From positions 1 through 5,042 of the forward strand of contig JACDAP010000288.1 in assembly GCA_013695395.1 (NCBI GenBank): DNA of 5,042 nt. Direction: 5' to 3'. The translations under genes and the position numbers were made by a program. Each line of letters begins with the position of its first letter. Position 1 is the first letter of the stretch. A model generated the notes under the pieces. The model searched no databases. It was given only the letters and a program-made list of their open reading frames with translations, and was not told the origin of the DNA. Below, piece after piece: positions 1 through 5,042 of the stretch. Source of the stretch: Solirubrobacterales bacterium (GTDB lineage Bacteria > Actinomycetota > Thermoleophilia > Solirubrobacterales > Solirubrobacteraceae).

Positions 1-1
1 G

Positions 2-745
2 CTCGAGCCCGTCCCGGTCCGCGCGGACGCGGACGGCATCGACGTCGAGGCCCTCGCCGCCACGCGGGCGGACGCGGTGATCGTCACCCCGGCGCACGGC
101 CTGCCGCTCGGCGGAGTGCTCGCGCCCGGGCGCAGGTCCGCGCTCGTGCACTGGGCGCGCGAACGGCACGCCCTGGTGATCGAGGACGACTACGACGCGG
201 AGTTCCGCTACGACGCCGAGCCGGTGGGCACCCTCCAGGGTCTTGCGCCGGACGTCGTCGCCCTCGTCGGCACGGTCTCCAAGACGCTCGCGCCGGCGCT
301 CCGGCTCGGGTGGGTCCTGGCCCCGCCGGATCAGGTCGGTGCGCTCGCCGCCGGTCGGGGGCTCCAGGACCTCGGCTCACCACTCCTCGAGCAGCTCGCG
401 CTCGCCCGCCTGATGTCCTGCGGCGGTCTCGATCGCCACGTGCGCAGCCTGCGGCCCCACTACCGCGCCCGCCGCGATGCGGTGCTCGCGGCGCTCGCGA
501 CAGCGGTCCCTGCGGCTCGGGTGCACGGAGTCGCCGCCGGCCTGCACGTCCTCGTCGAGCTGCCGGCCGGGAGCGATGAGGCAACGCTCGTGGCCGTCGC
601 CGAGCAGCATGGGGTGCGCTTCTACGGGCTGGCCCGCCACTGCGCCGGCGCCCCGCCGTTTCCCGGGCTCGTGCTCGGATACGCCAACCACACACCGCAC
701 GAACTCACCGCGGCGGTGGAGCTCATCGGCGAGCTGCTCGCTTGA
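2..745 (+). CDS. MocR/PdxR-type GntR-family regulator, C-terminal aminotransferase-like domain (5' end outside window)
   Basis: The frame is open from base 2 to a TGA at 743-745 (247 residues), so the gene starts left of the window. The visible part is a fold-type I PLP-dependent aminotransferase-like domain of the MocR subfamily. It has the VIEDDYDAEFRY block at residues 59-70, whose Asp/Tyr residues lie around the PLP ring. The GTVSKTLAP block at 90-98 carries the probable PLP-binding Lys94 (AAG at 281-283), followed by ALRLGW. The LVLGYAN segment near the end is also typical. In this family an N-terminal winged helix-turn-helix (GntR type) binds DNA and the PLP domain senses a B6 vitamer or amino-acid-derived ligand; that HTH half is not in the window. 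One oddity: the usual HQxPTG block reads HGLPLG (residues 32-37). A free aminotransferase is the alternative, but the EDDYDAEFRY and SKTLAP signatures favour MocR. It converges on the - strand operon, 81 bases away, so it is not part of it. Confidence 0.88.
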   Translation, partial: LEPVPVRADADGIDVEALAATRADAVIVTPAHGLPLGGVLAPGRRSALVHWARERHALVIEDDYDAEFRYDAEPVGTLQGLAPDVVALVGTVSKTLAPALRLGWVLAPPDQVGALAAGRGLQDLGSPLLEQLALARLMSCGGLDRHVRSLRPHYRARRDAVLAALATAVPAARVHGVAAGLHVLVELPAGSDEATLVAVAEQHGVRFYGLARHCAGAPPFPGLVLGYANHTPHELTAAVELIGELLA

Positions 746-822
746 GCGCCCGCGCCGGTGCTGCGCGGCGGCCCACCCGACCGCAGGCGCCCGTCGCGAG
801 GCGTGAGGTGTGCGGCGGCCGG

Positions 823-834
823 CGAGCTAGCTCG
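823..834. repeat. 12-bp perfect palindrome over the agpS stop codon
   Basis: CGAGCTAGCTCG is fully self-complementary and contains the agpS TAG (827-829 on the - strand). It has no loop and no T-run, so it is not a standard intrinsic terminator. The neighbouring convergent gap (746-826) holds only a weak CGCCG/CGGCG hairpin (753-770) and no T-run on either strand. How transcription from the two convergent genes ends is therefore not visible. A chance palindrome is quite possible at this GC content. Confidence 0.3.
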
Positions 835-2470
835 GGAGTGGCGCCGCGTCGATCAGCTTGCCCGGGTTCATGATCCCGGTCGGGTCGAGCGTCCGCTTGG
901 CCGCGCGGAGCAGGTCGACGCCGAGCTCGCCGATCTCGCCCGGCAGCCACGGGGCGTGGTCGGAGCCGACCGCGTGGTGGTGGGTGATCGTCGCGCCGGC
1001 GGCGGCGAGCGCGTCCCCGGCCGCCCGCTTGGTGGCCTGCCACTGCTCGAGTTCGGCGCCCTCCTCCTGGCGGGCCAGGAAGGTGAAGTAGAGCGAGGCT
1101 CCGGTGGGATAGAGATGGGAGACGTGGCAGCCGACGAGCGCCGGCGTGCCGCGGCTCGCGAGGCTCGAGCGCAGGGCCGCGCCGACCGCCCGGTAGGTGG
1201 CGAGCAGGTCGGTCCACGTCGCGGCCGTCTCGAGGGTGTCCACGAGCATCCGGCGGCTCATCAGCTCGTCACGCAGGTACGGGCCGTGGAAGCGGCTGTG
1301 CGCCCACGCCTCGCCGGGCTTCTCGCCGAGCGAGATCGCGGCGTGATCGCGCAGGACGCGGTGGCCCGCCTCGCGGCGGGCGCGCAGGGCCGCGTCGGTG
1401 GCGCCCTCCCAGCCCAGAATGAGCAGGCACGGCTGCGAGAGCCCGCGCGCCCGCAGGTAGGCGCGTAGCGCGGCGGCGGCCCGCGGGGAGCCGCTCATCG
1501 CCAAGTTCACGCGCGTCTCCTCCTCGTCGGAGAGCCGCGTGACGGTCGCAGCGGCGCCGGCCTGGGCGAGCCCCCTGAGTGCCTCGACGGCCGCCGCGAA
1601 GCCCGGCAGCGCGAGGGCCTCGTACCGGGTCGCCCCGGGCGCGGGACGGACCCGCAGGGTGGCCTCCGTGAGGACCCCGAGCGTGCCCTCCGAGCCGACC
1701 AGCAGCTCGCGCAGGTCGGGGCCGGCGGCGCTCGCGGGTCCGCTCCCCGTGGTGACCTCTCCGCCGGGAGCGGCCATCCGAACACCCTGGACGAGCTCGT
1801 CGATCCGGCCGTACCCGGTCGAGCCCTGGCCGGCCGAGCGGGTGGCGACCCAGCCGCCGACCGTGGAGAACTCGAAGGACTGCGGATGGTGGCCGAGCGT
1901 GAGACCGTGAGCGGCGAGCTCGGACTCCGCGTCCGGGCCGAAGGTTCCGGCCCCGAAGCGGGCGAGACCCGAGCGCCGGTCGAGCTCGAGCAACCCGGTG
2001 AGCCGGGCAAGGTCCAGGCAGATCGCGCCGCCGTGCTCCCCGGCGAGCGGGGCCACGCCGCCGACGACGCTCGTCCCCCCGCCGAAGGGGATCACCGCGA
2101 GATCGAGGTCGGCGCACGCGCCCAGCACGGCGAGGACCTCGGCGTGGTCGGCGGGCGAGACGATGGCGTCCGGGGCGTGGGAGAGCTCCCCGGAGCGCAG
2201 CGCGAGCAGATCCGGGTAGGAGCGGCCGGCGCTGTGGAGCACCCGGGCCTCGTGGTCGTCGCGGACCCATCCGGCGCCCACGATCTCCTCGAGCTTCGCG
2301 CGGGCGCCGTCCGTGAGCGTGCTCGGCGGCAGCTCGAGCTCCTCGAGGGCGGGCAGCACGGTGCGCTCGGTCCCGAGGCCGAGCTCCTCGGCGAGCAGTG
2401 CCTCGCCCGCCTCGGGGAGCGGGCCGTCGTGACCGTCGGTGCCCCAGCCCCACCAGCGCTGACGGCTCAT
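827..2470 (-). CDS. agpS: Alkyl-dihydroxyacetonephosphate synthase-like FAD-binding oxidase (AGPS family)
   Basis: A 547-residue flavoprotein of the VAO/PCMH FAD-binding type, close to AGPS. AGPS enzymes replace the acyl chain of acyl-DHAP with a fatty alcohol to make alkyl-DHAP, the first ether-lipid intermediate. Visible landmarks are an N-terminal WWGWG (6-10, like the W-x-GWG start of AGPS); HSAGRSYPDL (89-98); the FAD pyrophosphate loop PFGGGTSVVGGV (128-139); HHPQSFEFSTVGGWVATR (194-211); GSEGTLGVLTEA (259-270); PYLRDEL with Arg400; LYPTGASLYFTF (453-464), whose Tyr461 matches the essential AGPS tyrosine; the HHH triad at 497-499; and LDPTGIMNPGKL near the C terminus. The frame stays open upstream, but the ATG at 2470 is chosen because WWGWG follows it and because it overlaps the glpD stop (ATGA). 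No strong Shine-Dalgarno precedes it, so translation is probably coupled to glpD. No signal peptide or membrane segment is seen. The residues after HHH (AVGSDH) differ from the eukaryotic enzymes (GVGKLR), so the exact substrate is uncertain and another alpha-hydroxyacid or glycerol-phosphate-type oxidase is possible. Confidence 0.87.
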   Translation of the reverse strand: MSRQRWWGWGTDGHDGPLPEAGEALLAEELGLGTERTVLPALEELELPPSTLTDGARAKLEEIVGAGWVRDDHEARVLHSAGRSYPDLLALRSGELSHAPDAIVSPADHAEVLAVLGACADLDLAVIPFGGGTSVVGGVAPLAGEHGGAICLDLARLTGLLELDRRSGLARFGAGTFGPDAESELAAHGLTLGHHPQSFEFSTVGGWVATRSAGQGSTGYGRIDELVQGVRMAAPGGEVTTGSGPASAAGPDLRELLVGSEGTLGVLTEATLRVRPAPGATRYEALALPGFAAAVEALRGLAQAGAAATVTRLSDEEETRVNLAMSGSPRAAAALRAYLRARGLSQPCLLILGWEGATDAALRARREAGHRVLRDHAAISLGEKPGEAWAHSRFHGPYLRDELMSRRMLVDTLETAATWTDLLATYRAVGAALRSSLASRGTPALVGCHVSHLYPTGASLYFTFLARQEEGAELEQWQATKRAAGDALAAAGATITHHHAVGSDHAPWLPGEIGELGVDLLRAAKRTLDPTGIMNPGKLIDAAPLPS

Positions 2471-4014
2471 GCACGTACCCCGCCGTGTTCGAGCTCGAGC
2501 TCGGGCACGATCCACGCGAGCGCGGGCAGCGCCGCCTCGCGCCAGGCGGGGACGAGGCCGAGCCGCGTGCGCCCGTCGAGCACGTCGGAGACGGTCAGCG
2601 CGCCCTCCTGCTCGACGGCCCAGCGCAGCTCGACCCCCAGGACGGGGACGCCCGGCGCGACGGGCTGGAGCAGCTCGGGCCGCTCGTCGGCCAGGGCGGC
2701 GACGAAAGCCGCCTCGCTCCCGAACCGGCGGGTCAGGCGCGTGGGAAGCCCGGGAGTGCGCTCCGGTCGCGCACCGACGGCCGCGAGGTCCGTGGTGCGG
2801 CACGGTGTCGCGGCCACCCCGGGACGGCGGGCGATCATGTCGACGACGTCCTGGGCCATCCGGCGGTAGGTCGTGAGCTTCCCCCCGACCACCGTGAGCA
2901 CACCGCGCATCGGGTCGCCGAGCACGGCATGCCGGCGGGAGACGTCGGAGGTCTCTCCCTCGCCGGCGTCGAGCAGTGGCCGCAGCCCCGCGAAGCGGCC
3001 CACGATGTCCTCGGGCACGAGGTCGGTGGCGAGCGCCCGGTTCAGGGTCTCGAGCAGGAAGCGCTCCTCGCCCGCGCTGACCTGCGGGACGTCCGGCAGC
3101 TCGCCGGGCGGCAGCGGCTCGTCGGTGAGCCCCACCAGGACGAGGCCGTCGGGGCGGGGGAGCGCGAAGACGAAGCGGCCGAAGTGGCCGGGCACCGGGA
3201 CGTGCATCGCGGCAGCGGGGTCGCCGAGGCGGTGCGCGCCGATCAGGAGGTGCGAGCCCTTCGAGGGGCGCAGCTCCACGCCTTCCGCGAGGGTCCCCGC
3301 CCAGACGCCGGTGGCGTTGACGACGTGCCGGGCGCGGAGCGTGAAGCCGTCGCCGCCGAGCACGTCGACGACCTCCGCGCCCTGCTCGTGCAGGCGCTCA
3401 GCACGGACGTGGGGGAGGATCATCGCGCCGTGCCCGGCCGCGGTGCGGGCGAGCGTGACGACGAGGCGGGCGTCGTCCTCGAGCTGGCCGTCCCAGCTGA
3501 GCAGCGCGCCCCGGAGCCCCTCGGACTCGAGCGCGGGGAACCAGCGCTGGGCCTCGGCGGCCGGGATGCGGCGGGTGCGCGGCAGGCGAGTCGGACGCGT
3601 GCCGGAGGCGCGGCGCATCACGTCGCCCATGCGCAGGCCGCTGGCGAACAGGCGCGAGGCCGTCGCGCCGGTCTCCGGGAGCAGCGGCAGCAGCATGGGC
3701 AGTGCCCGGACAAGGTGTGGGGCGGTCCGGTCGGCGAGGATCGCGCGCTCCGTCGCTGACTCCCAGGCCACTCCGACGTCCCCCTTGGTCAGGTAGCGCA
3801 GCCCGCCGTGGGCGAGCTTGGAGCTCCAGCGGCTCGTGCCGCTCGCAAGGTCGCCACGGTCGATCAGCGCGACGCTGAGGCCGCGGGTGACCGCGTCGAG
3901 GGCCACGCCGACGCCGGTGATCCCGCCCCCGACGACGAGCACGTCGACCTCGTGACCGGCGGCCAGGCGGTCGAGCTCGCGGGTGCGGCGGGCGGCGTTC
4001 AGCGCGGTGGTCAC
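2467..4014 (-). CDS. glpD: FAD-dependent glycerol-3-phosphate dehydrogenase
   Basis: A 515-residue, full-length GlpD-family enzyme that oxidises sn-glycerol-3-phosphate to DHAP and passes electrons via FAD to the quinone pool, usually as a peripheral inner-membrane protein. The Rossmann FAD motif is DVLVVGGGITGVGVALDA (24-41), followed by LIDRGDLASGTS. The family block SSKLAHGGLRYL is at 64-75. RPSKGSHLL (249-257), GLRPLLD (343-349) and GKLTTYRRMAQ (378-388) line the FAD and substrate site in known GlpD proteins. The C-terminal DAO_C-type helical domain is recognisable from about residue 420, ending with TVSDVLDGRTRLGL. The start is GTG at 4014: it overlaps the tetR stop as GTGA, has an AAGGAG Shine-Dalgarno 7 bases upstream, and lies just before the FAD fold. 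The same frame happens to stay open far upstream through tetR, but that extension is low-complexity Arg-rich shadow translation. Its stop overlaps agpS by 4 bases. The intact substrate-site motifs argue for an active enzyme. The partnership with agpS suggests DHAP supply, while plain glycerol catabolism remains the simpler reading. Confidence 0.93.
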   Translation of the reverse strand: MTTALNAARRTRELDRLAAGHEVDVLVVGGGITGVGVALDAVTRGLSVALIDRGDLASGTSRWSSKLAHGGLRYLTKGDVGVAWESATERAILADRTAPHLVRALPMLLPLLPETGATASRLFASGLRMGDVMRRASGTRPTRLPRTRRIPAAEAQRWFPALESEGLRGALLSWDGQLEDDARLVVTLARTAAGHGAMILPHVRAERLHEQGAEVVDVLGGDGFTLRARHVVNATGVWAGTLAEGVELRPSKGSHLLIGAHRLGDPAAAMHVPVPGHFGRFVFALPRPDGLVLVGLTDEPLPPGELPDVPQVSAGEERFLLETLNRALATDLVPEDIVGRFAGLRPLLDAGEGETSDVSRRHAVLGDPMRGVLTVVGGKLTTYRRMAQDVVDMIARRPGVAATPCRTTDLAAVGARPERTPGLPTRLTRRFGSEAAFVAALADERPELLQPVAPGVPVLGVELRWAVEQEGALTVSDVLDGRTRLGLVPAWREAALPALAWIVPELELEHGGVRA

Positions 4015-4595
4015 CTGAGGGCTCCTTCGAGGAGGGGGTGAAGCTCGGTCGTGGCGCGCTCGCGCAGGCCGTCGGGATCGTCGGCGCGGGCGGCGATCAC
4101 CCAGCCACGGAGGCAGAGCTCGAGCGCCACGGCGAGCCCGCGCGGGTCGGTGCGGCGGATCGATCCCTCGTCCATGCCCTCCTCGAGCAGCGCTGCGAAG
4201 GCGTCGAGCACGAGGTGCTGGAAGGCGCCGTGGCGCTGGACGAGGTAGGGGAGGAAGAGCTCGGGGTCGACGTCGAGCAGCCGCAGGAAGAGCGGGTGTC
4301 CGCTCAGCGCGACCACACCGTCCGCGGCGCCGCGGGTGAGTCGCTCCCGCACGGTGGGGAGCGCGCGATGCGCGGCCACCGCGTCGGTCAGCACGGTCGA
4401 GAACTCGCGGGTCATCAGCGCCTGGATGAGCGCTGCGACGTCGCCGAAGCGGCGATAGACGGTCATCCGCGAGACCCCGGCGCGTCGCGCGACGTCGGTG
4501 AGCGTCGTGCGCCGGACGCCGACGGCCATCACGGAGTCGTAGGCCGCGTCGAGCAGGGGGTCGTCCTCGGTCGTGGTCACGTGACGCTGTGACAT
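4011..4595 (-). CDS. TetR/AcrR-family transcriptional regulator, first gene of the operon
   Basis: A 194-residue protein of normal TetR-family length. The N-terminal helix-turn-helix is plain: TLTDVARRAGVSRMTVYRRF at residues 31-50, including the signature AGVS-x-x-TVYRRF recognition helix. Residues from about 55 to 194 are the helical ligand-binding and dimerisation domain, which is too divergent to name a ligand. It is the promoter-proximal gene of tetR-glpD-agpS and its TGA overlaps the glpD GTG by 4 bases, so repressor and enzymes are made from one message. The ATG at 4595 lies inside the left arm of a 27-bp inverted repeat (4588-4614), which suggests that the protein represses its own operon and possibly the divergent membrane-protein gene. 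No Shine-Dalgarno lies upstream and a weak -10-like CATACT ends 8 bases before the ATG, so a leaderless message is possible. The alternative start is GTG at codon 6. A fatty acid, acyl-CoA or glycerol-phosphate-related ligand is a guess from context only. Confidence 0.92.
   Translation of the reverse strand: MSQRHVTTTEDDPLLDAAYDSVMAVGVRRTTLTDVARRAGVSRMTVYRRFGDVAALIQALMTREFSTVLTDAVAAHRALPTVRERLTRGAADGVVALSGHPLFLRLLDVDPELFLPYLVQRHGAFQHLVLDAFAALLEEGMDEGSIRRTDPRGLAVALELCLRGWVIAARADDPDGLRERATTELHPLLEGALR
4022..4028 (-). promoter_or_regulatory. Strong Shine-Dalgarno deciding the glpD GTG start
   Basis: Read on the - strand this is GAAGGAG, followed by CCCTCAG (7 bases) and then the GTG start of glpD. 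It lies inside the last codons of tetR. This is a near-ideal match to the 16S anti-Shine-Dalgarno at near-ideal spacing, and it supports GTG 4014 over any start further upstream. By contrast, agpS has only a weak GGGG before its ATG, so glpD can initiate independently while agpS probably relies on coupling. Confidence 0.75.
4576..4585. repeat. Perfect 10-bp palindrome GTCACGTGAC inside the 5' end of tetR
   Basis: GTCACGTGAC is self-complementary and lies within codons 4-7 of tetR, 2 bases from the larger inverted repeat at 4588-4614. It is built from the same GTCAC/GTGAC half-site, so it may be a second, downstream operator site for the same regulator. It could also be chance in a region coding His-Val-Thr. 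Confidence 0.4.
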
Positions 4596-4614
4596 CGCAT
4601 GTCAGTATGTCACA
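4588..4614. promoter_or_regulatory. Probable TetR operator: 27-bp inverted repeat over the tetR start codon
   Basis: A perfect 8-bp inverted repeat, TGTGACAT (4588-4595) and ATGTCACA (4607-4614), is separated by 11 bases. The left arm includes the tetR ATG (4593-4595, read on the - strand). A second nested inverted repeat, GACAT-CGC-ATGTC, covers 4591-4603. Additional half-sites flank it: GTCACGTGAC, a perfect 10-bp palindrome, lies at 4576-4585. TetR-family repressors typically bind palindromes of this size between divergent genes and over their own start, so autoregulation is the natural inference. Binding itself cannot be shown from the sequence. Confidence 0.55.
4604..4609 (-). promoter_or_regulatory. 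Possible -10 element for a leaderless tetR-glpD-agpS transcript
   Basis: On the - strand CATACT matches 4 of 6 bases of TATAAT and ends 8 bases before the tetR ATG, which would place transcription initiation at or beside the start codon. This agrees with the absence of a Shine-Dalgarno there. No good -35 lies at 16-18 bases; a TTGCCA is present (4634-4639) but 24 bases away, which is too far. The element falls inside the inverted-repeat cluster, so a bound repressor would block it. This is a weak prediction. Confidence 0.25.
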
Positions 4615-4644
4615 CACGGTGTCGAGCGAGTGATGGCAACGCGC

Positions 4645-4662
4645 GACGGGTATGAGCCCGTC
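4645..4662 (+). repeat. 6-bp inverted repeat directly before ATG 4663
   Basis: GACGGG (4645-4650) and CCCGTC (4657-4662) are perfect complements around a 6-base loop TATGAG, ending immediately before the chosen ATG of the small membrane protein. In RNA this would be a GC-rich hairpin that holds the only GAG of the ribosome-binding region in its loop and could limit translation. If translation instead starts at 4630 or 4633, the repeat lies within coding sequence. On DNA it could also be an operator. Confidence 0.4.
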
Positions 4663-4956
4663 ATGCTGCTCCTCGCGAACATCGTCCGTGGCATCGCCGG
4701 TCTCGTGGCGGGGGTGATCGCGGTCGGGGTGCTCCTCGTCGTCGTAGACGCCAACGAGGACAACACGATCGTGGACGCCGTGCTCGAGGTCGCCCGCTTC
4801 TTCACCGACCCGTTCCGGAGCATCGTCGACCTGGAGAACGGCAAGGAGCACCTTCAGATCGCGATCAACTGGGGCATCGCGGCGGCCGTGTACCTCGCCA
4901 TCGGGTTCGCGATCGCCGCGCTGCTGCGCGCCCTCGCGGTGCGCGCCGCCCGCTGA
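4663..4956 (+). CDS. Small conserved-type two-helix membrane protein of unknown function
   Basis: A 97-residue protein if translated from ATG 4663. Two hydrophobic segments are clear, residues about 8-28 (IVRGIAGLV...LLVVV) and about 67-88 (IAINWGIAAAVYLAIGFAIA). They are separated by a roughly 38-residue polar loop opening with the acidic DANEDN and containing ARFFTDPFRSIVDLENGKE. Arg9 and the Arg-rich C-terminal tail (RALAVRAAR) suggest both ends are cytoplasmic and the loop outside. There is no recognisable catalytic motif. The pattern resembles small actinobacterial membrane proteins of unknown function, as far as I can judge from memory. In-frame alternative starts are GTG 4630 and ATG 4633, giving 108 or 107 residues. 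I prefer 4663 because the added 11 residues (MMATRDGYEPV) are polar and unlike the rest, but neither start has a strong Shine-Dalgarno. It is transcribed divergently from tetR, sharing a control region of under 70 bases, so it may be a target of that repressor. An envelope role linked to lipid composition is speculation. Confidence 0.78.
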   Translation: MLLLANIVRGIAGLVAGVIAVGVLLVVVDANEDNTIVDAVLEVARFFTDPFRSIVDLENGKEHLQIAINWGIAAAVYLAIGFAIAALLRALAVRAAR

Positions 4957-5042
4957 GCCCCGCCGCTCGGAACGAACTGTCCACGGTCTGCGGGCTGGAG
5001 ACCCAGAGAGGGTGGGCGGTCGGCCGGCCCTCGTCCTGGCGC
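4957..5042. other. Right-edge region without a supported gene
   Basis: The 86 bases after the small membrane-protein gene show no supportable coding region or RNA gene. A short perfect stem GGTCT/AGACC (4985-4989 with 4999-5003, 9-base loop) and the palindrome GGCCGGCC (5022-5029) are present. Neither has a T-run, so a terminator role is only possible. A GTG at 5012 opens a frame running off the edge, which is too short to judge. Confidence 0.3.

Noticed and set aside
753..770. CGCCG/CGGCG hairpin between the convergent genes as an intrinsic terminator
   Set aside because: It has only 5 base pairs, an 8-base loop and no T-run on either strand.
2485..2505. Repeated GAGCTC/CTCGAG units near the end of glpD
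   Set aside because: This is explained by Glu-Leu codon repetition (ELELE) with GAG/CTC codons, not by a structured repeat.
2471..2803. Upstream extension of the agpS frame to 2803 (an apparent 658-residue protein)
   Set aside because: The extra 111 residues are Arg/Ala-rich shadow translation over the glpD C-terminal domain. The family's WWGWG start and the ATGA overlap fix the start at 2470.
2398..3759. Long + strand open frame of 453 codons opposite glpD (and similar ones at 1886-2869 and 2873-3796)
   Set aside because: These are typical mirror frames in very GC-rich coding DNA. The translations are low-complexity with no domain signature, while the - strand carries complete conserved motifs.
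4015..4851. Upstream extension of the glpD frame through tetR to 4851, as a possible fusion protein
   Set aside because: It is antisense or out-of-frame to two well-supported genes (tetR and the small membrane protein) and Arg-rich. The GTG at 4014 has a strong Shine-Dalgarno and directly precedes the FAD fold.
4985..5029. Stem GGTCT/AGACC and palindrome GGCCGGCC as a terminator or RNA gene
   Set aside because: The stem is short and no T-run follows. I could not match the region to tRNA, tmRNA, SRP RNA or RNase P RNA features.
5012..5042. GTG at 5012 as the start of a further + strand gene
   Set aside because: Only about ten codons are visible and the purine-rich stretch before it is badly spaced for a ribosome-binding site.

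Overview
This is a very GC-rich window (roughly 70% by eye) with dense, tightly packed genes. Codon third positions are strongly G/C and one gene starts with GTG. The protein families (a MocR-type regulator, GlpD-type and AGPS-type flavoproteins encoded together, a two-helix small membrane protein) fit a high-GC actinobacterium. A Thermoleophilia/Solirubrobacterales-type host is plausible, but the sequence alone does not prove it. I see no mobile element, CRISPR array, rRNA or tRNA.

Layout. (1) Bases 2-745, + strand: the C-terminal two-thirds of the aminotransferase-like domain of a MocR/PdxR-type GntR regulator; its DNA-binding half lies outside the window. (2) Bases 746-826: a short convergent gap with no convincing terminator. 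(3) Bases 827-4595, - strand: a three-gene operon transcribed right to left, tetR - glpD - agpS. Both junctions are 4-base stop/start overlaps (GTGA and ATGA). It encodes a TetR-family repressor, an FAD-dependent glycerol-3-phosphate dehydrogenase and an alkyl-dihydroxyacetonephosphate-synthase-like flavoprotein. (4) Bases 4596-4662: a divergent control region rich in inverted GTGAC/GTCAC half-sites, one arm of which contains the tetR start codon. (5) Bases 4663-4956, + strand: a small two-helix membrane protein, divergent from tetR. (6) Bases 4957-5042: no gene that I can support.

How the genes may work together. GlpD oxidises glycerol-3-phosphate to dihydroxyacetone phosphate (DHAP). AGPS enzymes exchange the acyl group of acyl-DHAP for a fatty alcohol, giving an ether lipid precursor. 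Translational coupling of the two, behind their own TetR repressor, suggests a regulated module at the branch between glycerol-phosphate and DHAP-derived lipid. The ether-lipid role is an inference. Bacterial AGPS-like proteins are widespread, and no DHAP acyltransferase or fatty acyl-CoA reductase is visible here. The MocR gene is probably a separate unit whose target lies to the left of the window.
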